Assembly (NCBI GenBank): GCA_965652545.1
Contig: CBFGWV010000132.1
Span: 1 to 12,985 of the forward strand
Direction of reading: 5' to 3'
DNA length: 12,985 nt
Origin: CBFGWV01 sp965652545
GTDB lineage: Bacteria > Pseudomonadota > Gammaproteobacteria > Competibacterales > Competibacteraceae
Each line of letters starts with the position of its first letter. Positions within the stretch are counted from its first letter, which is position 1. Of this stretch, positions 1 through 4,957 are shown in pieces. Made by a program: the position numbers and the translations under genes. The notes below the pieces were generated by a model. That model saw only the letters and a list, made by a program, of their open reading frames with translations. It had not been told where the DNA came from and made no database searches.

Positions 1-48
1 TTGGACCGACGCGCCGAGGCCGTGGAGGCGGTGTTGGCGGTGATGTAG
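1..48 (+). CDS. Possible 3' tail of an upstream gene (partial)
   Basis: Frame 1 is open from the window edge to a TAG at 46-48 and encodes LDRRAEAVEAVLAVM. The codons are rich in G/C at the third base, as in the neighbouring genes, and the peptide reads like an amphipathic helical C-terminus. Fifteen residues are too few to name a family. It could equally be non-coding; only the upstream sequence can decide. Confidence 0.3.
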   Translation: MDRRAEAVEAVLAVM

Positions 49-112
49 ATCGTGAACCGGCGCGCCAGGGTGGCTCGGGGCTTGGGGGCTCGGAGCTCGG
101 GTTCCGCCCCCT

Positions 113-212
113 GGGCCGGGGTGTCCGGGGGCAGACGCGCTGTGAATACGTCCGTGTACGCTCGACGGCAGCATCCATGCTGCCGACGGTCTGCCCCCGG
201 ACACCCCGGTCC
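113..212. repeat. 100-bp palindromic intergenic element with nested hairpin
   Basis: The outer arms, 113-136 and 189-212, are inverted copies that match at 23 of 24 positions (core GTGTCCGGGGGCAGAC). Inside lies a second perfect hairpin, CGGCAGCAT (166-174), two bases CC, then ATGCTGCCG (177-185). The remaining interior is unpaired or weakly paired. There is no room for a protein-coding gene. The architecture fits a non-autonomous palindromic repeat of the BIME/MITE type found between genes in gammaproteobacteria. It lies downstream of the truncated hemoglobin gene and of the possible 1-48 gene, so it may also end or stabilise transcripts. Confidence 0.7.
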
Positions 213-238
213 AGAGGGCTTGGTGCGGTGGCGTCTTC

Positions 239-277
239 CGGCAATCGCCCTGAGGGCAGGGCTCCTGCGGGTGCCTG
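239..277 (+). repeat. REP-like element, copy 1 (inverted partner at 780-818)
   Basis: This 39-bp stretch matches the reverse complement of 780-818 at 37 of 39 positions. Read on the minus strand it has the REP layout: a head close to GTAGGAG (here GCAGGAG), then a hairpin GCCCTG-CCCT-CAGGGC, then GATT. It lies just beyond the stop codon of the hemoglobin gene at 290, where the hairpin could act as a transcript terminator or stabiliser. No terminal T-run is visible. Confidence 0.65.
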
Positions 278-289
278 TATGCGATCTGT

Positions 290-658
290 TCAGGCTGCGC
301 TGACGATGTCGCTCCGCAGCGCGCGCACGTCGGCCATCACGCTGTCCACCTCGTCCAGCGTCAGGGATGACTCGGTCAAGGTGATCTCCAGATGGTGGGT
401 CATTTCGTCGAAGACATCGTCGGCTATGCCCAGATGCGCGTGCACTTCGGCCAGGTCGTTGCGCGAGAAGCGCACCGGCCCGCCCAGCAGCGAGGCGATG
501 AATTCGGCCTGATGGTCCATCAAGCGACGCATGTCGACACCGGCGAAGTAGGGTGCCAGCCGGGGCGAGGCCAGGACCCGGTCGTAGAAGGCCATGACCA
601 TGCCGGCTACCCCGGCATATCCACCGGCCCGTTCAAGCAGGGTACGGTTCATGGGCAT
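290..658 (-). CDS. glbN: Group 1 truncated hemoglobin (trHbN type)
   Basis: This is a small heme globin with the two-over-two fold that binds oxygen and NO in the cytoplasm; relatives act in NO detoxification or oxygen handling. Numbering from ATG 658 (122 aa), visible landmarks are the early Gly-Gly pair (12-13), FYDRVL with the B10 tyrosine Y25, LMDHQAEF with Gln50 at the E11 position, LGGP (58-61), and EVHAHLGI with the proximal heme ligand H73. The length is normal for the group. The frame stays open upstream to an ATG at 721, but the globin family begins at about MNRTLLERAGG, so 658 (or 652, two codons on) is preferred. A candidate promoter at 686-715 also lies inside that longer version. 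The gene stands alone between two inverted REP-like copies, with no obvious operon partner. The family call is strong; its physiological role is inferred. Confidence 0.9.
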   Translation of the reverse strand: MPMNRTLLERAGGYAGVAGMVMAFYDRVLASPRLAPYFAGVDMRRLMDHQAEFIASLLGGPVRFSRNDLAEVHAHLGIADDVFDEMTHHLEITLTESSLTLDEVDSVMADVRALRSDIVSAA

Positions 659-685
659 GTCACTCGTGGAGGGCGTTGACGGATA

Positions 686-715
686 AGTGTAATCGGCGCT
701 TCGCAGCGCGTCGAA
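686..715 (-). promoter_or_regulatory. Candidate sigma70 promoter of the hemoglobin gene
   Basis: On the minus strand TTCGAC (710-715) is followed after 18 bases by TACACT (686-691). Transcription would start near 679, about 20 bases before the preferred ATG at 658. The -35 box is a fair match and the -10 box is good. No experimental support; a weak call. Confidence 0.3.
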
Positions 716-779
716 AACCACCCCACCGGCACGAGCGGCGGCCAGTCCCGAGCCCTCGTCGAACCAGTACCACCGAACC

Positions 780-818
780 CAGGCACCCGTAGGAGCCCTG
801 CCCTCAGGGCGATTCCCG
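780..818 (-). repeat. REP-like element, copy 2 (inverted partner at 239-277)
   Basis: On the plus strand this copy reads GTAGGAG followed by the hairpin GCCCTG (795-800), CCCT loop, CAGGGC (805-810), then GATT. A GTAG/GGAG head at the foot of a short hairpin is the hallmark of REP sequences mobilised by RAYT-type transposases. It is the mirror copy of 239-277, and the two enclose the hemoglobin gene and its likely promoter. Confidence 0.65.
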
Positions 819-980
819 CAGATGGTGGCGAACCTTGCAAATTTGCCACCACCCCGAACCGATCGCGCACCGGGGTGGGCATTCTATGGACGCCTCTCGT
901 CAGGTTTGATGGGCGCTTAGGGAAAAACCTGCCCGATCGCGTAAGGTAGACGGGCTCCCAATGCCGTCCGTCCACCGAAT
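819..980. other. Non-coding stretch before the glycosyltransferase, with two overlapping hairpins
   Basis: No convincing gene is present. Two inverted repeats compete for the same bases: TGGTGGC (823-829) pairs with GCCACCA (845-851), and CCACCCCG (849-856) pairs with CGGGGTGG (871-878). Both cannot form at once because 849-851 is shared. Neither is followed by a T-run. I see no convincing promoter for the gene at 981. Confidence 0.35.
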
Positions 981-1775
981 ATGCCACTGATCAGCATCAT
1001 TACGATCGTCAAGAATGATCGCGAGGGCTTGCGGCGCACGCTGGCCAGCGTGGCTTGCCAGTCGTTCACCGATTACGAACACATTGTCATCGATGGCGGG
1101 TCCGTCGATGGGGGTGTGGCGGTGATTCACGCCCATGCGGGCCGGCTCAGTCACTGGATCAGCGAGCCGGACGGCGGTATCGCCGATGCCTTCAACAAGG
1201 GGTTGCGGCTGGCCTCGGGGCAATGGCTCAACTTTCTCAACGCCGGGGACTGCTTCGTCGATGCGGATGTGCTTGCCCGTGTCGTGCCGCATCTGCCTGA
1301 GGCGGCCATCGTGACCGGGCAGACCACGACCGACGGCACGGTGTCGCCGCCGTTTCCGGCAACGAACCGTCATCGCCTGCCGCGGCGGGCCTGGATATCG
1401 CACCAGGCGAGTTTTATCCACCGGCGCGTGTTCGACAGCTGCGGGGAGTTCGATACGCGGTTTGGGATCTGCATGGACTATGAGTTCTGGCTGCGGTCTT
1501 TGACCTCGCACCGCCTGCATTTCATCGAGAGCGTGCTGGTCGACTTCGCGCCCGGCGGCATCAGCACCCGCGATCGCAAGCGCTGGCTTGACGAGTTGTA
1601 CCTGGCCAACCGGCTGCACCTGCCCGATGCCCGCTGGGTGAACCTTCGCATCGCGCTGCGTGTCCGTCTTCACACCGTGTTGTGCCGCCTGGGCGGGTTT
1701 GCCGTCTACCGGCGTTTGCGCCACGGGTTGGAATGCCGCACTACGCTGTTCTCACATGAAGGAGCACAAGAATGA
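981..1775 (+). CDS. Family 2 glycosyltransferase (WcaE-like)
   Basis: This 264-aa protein is predicted to move a sugar from a nucleotide-sugar donor onto a glycan or lipid acceptor on the cytoplasmic face. The GT-A fold is recognisable: an N-terminal strand ISIITIVKN (4-12), IVIDGGSVDGG (35-45) around the nucleotide site, SEPDGGIADAFNKG (61-74), and LNAGD (86-90) where the metal-binding DxD usually lies. A later block, HQASFIHRRVF (141-151) followed by CMDYEFWLR (164-172), carries a likely catalytic acidic residue, D166. These blocks are typical of the single-domain colanic-acid type (WcaE) enzymes. There is no membrane anchor and no other polysaccharide gene nearby, so the acceptor is unknown. 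The ATG at 981 directly precedes the first beta strand; its ribosome site is weak. The stop overlaps the msrA start. Confidence 0.88.
   Translation: MPLISIITIVKNDREGLRRTLASVACQSFTDYEHIVIDGGSVDGGVAVIHAHAGRLSHWISEPDGGIADAFNKGLRLASGQWLNFLNAGDCFVDADVLARVVPHLPEAAIVTGQTTTDGTVSPPFPATNRHRLPRRAWISHQASFIHRRVFDSCGEFDTRFGICMDYEFWLRSLTSHRLHFIESVLVDFAPGGISTRDRKRWLDELYLANRLHLPDARWVNLRIALRVRLHTVLCRLGGFAVYRRLRHGLECRTTLFSHEGAQE
1759..1764 (+). promoter_or_regulatory. Ribosome binding site of msrA
   Basis: AAGGAG lies seven bases before ATG 1772, inside the last codons of the glycosyltransferase gene. It fixes the msrA start, and together with the ATGA overlap (1772-1775) it indicates translational coupling. 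Confidence 0.8.
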
Positions 1776-2287
1776 CTGCCAACACTGAGCGTGCCGTTCT
1801 GGCCGGCGGTTGTTTCTGGGGTATGCAGGACCTGGTGCGTAAACAGGCCGGCGTCCTCTCGACACGTGTCGGTTACTCCGGTGGCGATGTGAAGAACGCC
1901 ACCTATCGCAATCATGGGACCCATGCCGAGGCGATCGAGATCATCTTCGATCCGACGGTGACGAGCTTCCGTAAGCTGCTGGAGTTTTTCTTCCAGATCC
2001 ACGACCCGACCACGCCCAACCGACAGGGCAACGACCGTGGCCCCAGCTATCGCTCGGCGATCTACTACACCAGCGCCGAGCAGCGCGCGGTGGCCGAAGA
2101 CACCATTGCCGATGTGGAGGCGTCGGGGCTGTGGCCAGGCAAGGTCGTTACTGAGGTGGAGCCGGTGGGCGACTTCTGGGAGGCCGAGCCGGAGCATCAG
2201 GACTACTTGGAGCGTCATCCGAACGGCTATACCTGCCACTTCATCCGCCCCAACTGGAAACTCCCGCGGCGCTCCGACGCCGCATGA
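1772..2287 (+). CDS. msrA: Peptide-methionine (S)-S-oxide reductase MsrA
   Basis: MsrA reduces the S epimer of methionine sulfoxide in proteins and in free form, using thioredoxin as electron donor, and so repairs oxidative damage in the cytoplasm. The protein has the signature GCFWG at 13-17 with nucleophilic C14, followed by VGYSGG, NATYRNHGTHAEAI and the FFFQIHDPTT block, all diagnostic. A second cysteine near residue 155 (YTCHFIRPNWKLP) could be the resolving cysteine. At 171 aa the length is normal and there is no signal peptide or fused MsrB domain. Its start is fixed by AAGGAG and the ATGA overlap with the glycosyltransferase. No msrB is in view. The pairing with a glycosyltransferase is unusual and probably reflects co-expression rather than a joint pathway. 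Confidence 0.96.
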   Translation: MTANTERAVLAGGCFWGMQDLVRKQAGVLSTRVGYSGGDVKNATYRNHGTHAEAIEIIFDPTVTSFRKLLEFFFQIHDPTTPNRQGNDRGPSYRSAIYYTSAEQRAVAEDTIADVEASGLWPGKVVTEVEPVGDFWEAEPEHQDYLERHPNGYTCHFIRPNWKLPRRSDAA

Positions 2288-2347
2288 GCTGATTGGGCTC
2301 CCGGAGAGGCTACGCCTCAGACCGCCGAGGTCCATGTCCAACGATAT

Positions 2348-2378
2348 GTAGGATGGGTTGAGCACAGTGATACCCATC
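2348..2378 (+). repeat. REP element, left copy of an inverted pair
   Basis: This 31-bp sequence begins GTAGGATGGGTTGAGC and ends GATACCCATC, so GATGGGT pairs with ACCCATC. Its reverse-complement partner is at 2430-2460, with 28 of 31 positions identical. The pair sits between the convergent ends of msrA and the nitroreductase gene, the usual place for a BIME, and may help terminate transcripts from both sides. A small extra hairpin, GAGGC-TAC-GCCTC, lies just upstream at 2306-2318. Confidence 0.75.
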
Positions 2379-2429
2379 ATGGAGCGGCGGCGATCCAGAT
2401 GGGGGACGCGACTGCGATCAAGTGTGGCT

Positions 2430-2460
2430 GATGGGTATCGCTTCGCTCAACCCATCCTAC
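2430..2460 (-). repeat. REP element, right copy of the inverted pair
   Basis: Reading the minus strand gives the same GTAGGATGGGTTGAGC start with the central bases GAAGCG, the more symmetrical version of the repeat. The 51 bases between the two copies (2379-2429) show no gene. From 2461 to 2505 only a short palindrome, CTCAACTTGAG, is seen before the nitroreductase stop. Confidence 0.75.
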
Positions 2461-2505
2461 TTTGAAGAGCGTGACTCAACTTGAGATCCCGCTGGCCACG
2501 CTTCG

Positions 2506-3102
2506 TTAAGTCTGAGGGTCCGGAAACGCGCCGGCAAAGGCGAACTCGTGCAGCGGGCGGCGTGGCGTGGGGCCTTCTGACCGGCGCAACGCTGCCGGCA
2601 GCCGTGCCGCGTCAGCGCGCCGGCCGATGGCGATGGCCGCTTCGATGCGGTAACGCGGCGGTACGCGAAGCCGCTCGCGGGCGCGCTCCAGGTCGACCCC
2701 GCCCATGCCGCGGGTGTGATAGCCCAGGCGGATCGCCTGGAGCGCAAGCTGCGCCCAGGCCGCCCCGGTGTCGAAGCTGTGCCAGCGTGAGGGCGTCGGC
2801 GCCTCGTCGGCTTTGCCATCCATCAGCGAATCGGACAATACAAAGATCAGTGCCGAGGCTTGCTGTGCCCAGGCGATATTGAACGGCACCAGGAGGCTCA
2901 CGAAATCCGCCCAGTGCGTATCCTCGCGGCGAGCATAGAGAAACCGCCAGGGCTGGATGTTGTAGGCCGAGGGCGCCCAGCGTGCTGCCTCCAGCAGCGA
3001 CAGCAGGTCGGCCTCCGGCATCGGCTGGCCGTCAAAGGCGCGCGGCGACCAGCGCTGAAAGAACATGGGGTCGATAGGGTGATCGGGTTGTCTGTCGAGC
3101 AT
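2506..3102 (-). CDS. Nitroreductase family protein (FMN-dependent)
   Basis: This 198-aa protein is predicted to be a homodimeric flavoenzyme that uses NAD(P)H to reduce nitro-aromatics, quinones or similar electrophiles in the cytoplasm. The FMN-binding N-terminus RWSPRAF (17-23) and the block EAARWAPSAYNIQPWRF (38-54) are characteristic of the family, and a glycine-rich GMGG turn follows later. The frame is open upstream to 3309, but that part lies inside the exporter gene and is not nitroreductase-like. ATG 3102 has a strong AAGGAG nine bases upstream, so it is chosen. The gene begins 17 bases after the exporter stop and is very likely co-transcribed with it. The substrate cannot be predicted; some members of this superfamily act on endogenous enals or semialdehydes instead. 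Confidence 0.88.
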   Translation of the reverse strand: MLDRQPDHPIDPMFFQRWSPRAFDGQPMPEADLLSLLEAARWAPSAYNIQPWRFLYARREDTHWADFVSLLVPFNIAWAQQASALIFVLSDSLMDGKADEAPTPSRWHSFDTGAAWAQLALQAIRLGYHTRGMGGVDLERARERLRVPPRYRIEAAIAIGRRADAARLPAALRRSEGPTPRRPLHEFAFAGAFPDPQT

Positions 3103-3110
3103 CTCGAGGT

Positions 3111-3116
3111 CTCCTT
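3111..3116 (-). promoter_or_regulatory. Ribosome binding site deciding the nitroreductase start
   Basis: Read on the minus strand these bases are AAGGAG, with eight bases to ATG 3102. The site lies in the 17-base gap after the exporter stop codon, and no comparable site precedes the longer open frame. Confidence 0.8.
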
Positions 3117-3119
3117 GAG

Positions 3120-3977
3120 TCAATGGGCGCTGGGACGGGCCAGGGACACGCCGGCAAGCGTTGCGCCGAGGATCAGCGCCATACCGGCGATCTGAACGGT
3201 GCTGAACCATTCGCCCAGCAAGGCGGCGCCGAGCACGGTGGCCACCAGCGGGCTGAGCAGCGAGAGGAAGGTGACATCCGCACCGATGACGCCGATGCCG
3301 CGTACCCAAAGCCAGTACGCCAGCGCCGTACCGGGCAGGATCAGGTAGGCCAGCCCCAGGGCGTTCATCCCGTCAGGTGCCGGTGGCAGGCCTTCGATGG
3401 CCAGGGCCAGCGGCAGCAGCACCAACCCGCCCAGGGTGAGTTGCCAGGCGGCCAGCGCCAGCGGCGAACCCATACGCCCCCAGCGCGCGATCAGCACGGT
3501 ACCCAGGGCCATCGATCCGGCTGCCGCCAGGGCCGCTGCGATGCCGATGACATCCAGGTGGGCCGTGGGGTCGAGAATCAACAGGCCGACACCGAGCGAG
3601 CCGGCCAACGCCGCCACGACCTGGCCGGCGACGGGCCGACGGTGCAACAGCGGCCAAGCCAGCAGACCGACGATCAGCGGTTGCGCGGACATCACCGTGG
3701 CCGCCACCCCGCCGGGCAAGCGCGAGGCGCTAACGAACAGCAGACCGAAGAACAACCCGATGTTCGCGAGACCCAGGACGGTCAGCGGCAGGAGCTTGCG
3801 CCACGGCGGCAGGCCGGGGCCGAACACCATCAGCAAGAGCCCGGCGGGTAGGGCACGGAGCGCGCCGACCAGCAGGGGATGGTCCATCGGCAAGGTTTGG
3901 CTGAAAACGATGTACGTCGAGCCCCAAAGGCTCGGCGCCAGCATCGTGGTCAACAAGGTCGTGGTACGATTGTTCAT
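3120..3977 (-). CDS. EamA-family (drug/metabolite transporter superfamily) permease
   Basis: This 285-aa inner-membrane protein is built almost entirely of hydrophobic segments, consistent with ten helices in two EamA halves. Visible features include the N-terminal PSLWGSTYIVF helix, the ANIGLFFGLLFVSASRLPGGVAA region at the end of the first half, and the repeated LSLLSPLVATVLGAALLGEW signature near the C-terminus that marks the second EamA domain. Members export amino acids, metabolites or toxic compounds; the substrate here is unknown. ATG 3977 starts the first helix directly; its ribosome site is weak. The gene is divergent from a MarR regulator and followed after 17 bases by a nitroreductase, so all three probably form one inducible module. 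A strong promoter and a palindromic operator lie just upstream. Confidence 0.92.
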   Translation of the reverse strand: MNNRTTTLLTTMLAPSLWGSTYIVFSQTLPMDHPLLVGALRALPAGLLLMVFGPGLPPWRKLLPLTVLGLANIGLFFGLLFVSASRLPGGVAATVMSAQPLIVGLLAWPLLHRRPVAGQVVAALAGSLGVGLLILDPTAHLDVIGIAAALAAAGSMALGTVLIARWGRMGSPLALAAWQLTLGGLVLLPLALAIEGLPPAPDGMNALGLAYLILPGTALAYWLWVRGIGVIGADVTFLSLLSPLVATVLGAALLGEWFSTVQIAGMALILGATLAGVSLARPSAH

Positions 3978-3993
3978 CGTCGTGTAATTCCAT

Positions 3994-4014
3994 ATCGAAT
4001 AATTCGATGTCGAA
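3994..4014. promoter_or_regulatory. Probable MarR operator: three alternating TCGAA half-sites
   Basis: ATCGAAT (3994-4000), A, ATTCGAT (4002-4008) is a perfect 15-bp palindrome. A third half-site, TCGAA (4010-4014), forms a second overlapping palindrome TTCGA-TG-TCGAA (4003-4014). The site covers the predicted transcription start of the exporter operon, directly downstream of its -10 box, where a bound dimer would block transcription. A weaker plus-strand promoter for the regulator, TTGTTC (3970-3975), 17 bases, TATCGA (3993-3998), overlaps the same site and would allow autorepression. Confidence 0.6.
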
Positions 4015-4044
4015 ATAATAAATCACGTCTTCTACCTTGGTCAA
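4015..4044 (-). promoter_or_regulatory. Sigma70 promoter of the exporter-nitroreductase operon
   Basis: On the minus strand TTGACC (4039-4044) and TATTAT (4015-4020) are separated by 18 bases, close to consensus in both boxes. The start would fall near 4008, giving a leader of about 30 bases before ATG 3977. The AT-rich patch stands out from the GC-rich surroundings. Confidence 0.6.
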
Positions 4045-4093
4045 TCTCGGCGTCGGTGGCGCGTGCTCCCCTTGGGTCGGAGAGCCCGGTAAG

Positions 4094-4139
4094 CTCCACC
4101 TTTCGGTGGGGGCGGTGCGGATCTGTCGCGGCCCCGCGA
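4094..4139 (+). other. Two hairpins in the leader before the MarR gene
   Basis: CCACC (4096-4100), loop TTTC, GGTGG (4105-4109) extends by one wobble and one more pair. TCGCGG (4126-4131), CC, CCGCGA (4134-4139) forms a second stem. They lie in the 184-base divergent region, between the operator and ATG 4162. No terminator T-run or known riboswitch is recognised. Confidence 0.3.
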
Positions 4140-4161
4140 TGCGGGAAGGTGGAAGACGACC

Positions 4162-4668
4162 ATGCAGCAAGGGCACGAACAGGGCGCGTCACTCGCGTCG
4201 ATCCTGGCGCAGTGGCGGCGTGAGCGCCCTGATATCGATCCGTCGGTGATGGCGATATGTGGCGAGCTGTGGCGCGCCTGCGAACGATTGCGCCAGGGCG
4301 TAGTGGCCAACCTCGCCGCCAGCGGGCTGGACATGGCGGGGTTCGACGTCATTCTCACCCTGCGTCGTCAGGGGCGCGGCGCCTCGCTCTCGCCCTCGGC
4401 CCTGGCCAAAGAGATGATGCTATCGAGCTCGGCCATGACCAATCGCCTGGACCGGCTGGAGAAGCGCGGGTTGATCCAGCGCCAGGACGACCCCGCCGAT
4501 CGTCGTGGGCTGCGTATCGTGCTCTCAGATGAAGGCTTTGCCCTTGCCGATGACCTGGTCGTCTCGCATGTGCAGACCGAGGAACGATTGCTGGCGGCCT
4601 TGACCCTCGAGGAGCGCGATCAATTGCAGGCGATGGTGGCGAAGATTGCCGTACCGACCGGCGGCTAG
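4162..4668 (+). CDS. MarR-family winged-helix transcriptional regulator
   Basis: This 168-aa cytoplasmic DNA-binding protein probably acts as a dimeric repressor released by a small ligand. The N-terminal 70 residues supply dimerisation helices. The winged helix runs LSPSALAKEMMLSSSAMTNRLDRLEKRGL (about 76-104), and the wing RQDDPADRRGLRIVLSDEG (107-125) has the family's DPxDRR hallmark. An extended C-terminal helix (SHVQTEERLLAALTLEERDQL) completes the dimer interface. ATG 4162 has a GGAAG/AAGGTGG region six to nine bases upstream. It is transcribed away from the exporter-nitroreductase pair across an operator-like palindrome, the standard layout for local regulation. The N-terminal extension of about 25 residues before the first core helix is slightly long for the family. 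The ligand is unknown. Confidence 0.93.
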   Translation: MQQGHEQGASLASILAQWRRERPDIDPSVMAICGELWRACERLRQGVVANLAASGLDMAGFDVILTLRRQGRGASLSPSALAKEMMLSSSAMTNRLDRLEKRGLIQRQDDPADRRGLRIVLSDEGFALADDLVVSHVQTEERLLAALTLEERDQLQAMVAKIAVPTGG

Positions 4669-4855
4669 ATGTTCTGAGCGGCGGGCCTGAGCCCGGCGAC
4701 ACGTGAGCCGTCGGATGGGCCGCCCAACCGCTGCTTGCATCTGCACGGCGAAGGACTAGGCTTCAGATCAAACACGCCCGCCCCGTGGATATCGCGCAAC
4801 GACGACTCGGGGGCAAGCGGCGCAAAGCACAATAAAACCGGGGAGCCCCGCGCGC
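4669..4855 (+). promoter_or_regulatory. Intergenic region with candidate promoter of the giant surface-protein gene
   Basis: A short stem, CGGGC-CTGA-GCCCG (4682-4695), just after the MarR gene may be a weak terminator; it has no T-run. TTGCAT (4735-4740), 16 bases, TAGGCT (4757-4762) is a candidate sigma70 promoter, which would give a leader of about 90 bases. GGGGAG (4840-4845) is the likely ribosome site, ten bases before ATG 4856. No small gene is seen. Confidence 0.35.
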
Positions 4856-4957
4856 ATGCCGCAGCTTATCGATGGTGGCCGCCTACGGCGGTGGTTGCGG
4901 CGTGCGTGCGCCCTGGGTCTGGTGCTTCTGGCCGCGCAGGCACTGCCGGCGATGGCC
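4856..4957 (+). other. N-terminal signal peptide of the giant surface protein
   Basis: Residues 1-34: a basic n-region with RRWLRR (11-16), a hydrophobic core CALGLVLLAAQAL (18-30), and cleavage after AMA (32-34), leaving QDVNLAIGELH as the mature start. RR is present, but the motif is not a proper Tat signal, so Sec export is expected. Confidence 0.85.

Noticed and set aside
659..721. Longer N-terminus for the hemoglobin, starting at 721
   Set aside because: The extra 21 residues are not globin-like and would include the candidate promoter; family members start near MNRTLLERAGG.
900..1724. Open frame of 274 codons on the minus strand
   Set aside because: Lies opposite the well-supported glycosyltransferase and shows no family motif.
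3103..3309. Longer N-terminus for the nitroreductase, starting at 3309
   Set aside because: The extra part overlaps the exporter gene, is Arg-rich, and the strong ribosome site precedes 3102.
3123..3851. Open frame of 242 codons on the plus strand
   Set aside because: Gln/Arg/Gly-rich mirror of the EamA exporter gene, which has clear membrane helices.
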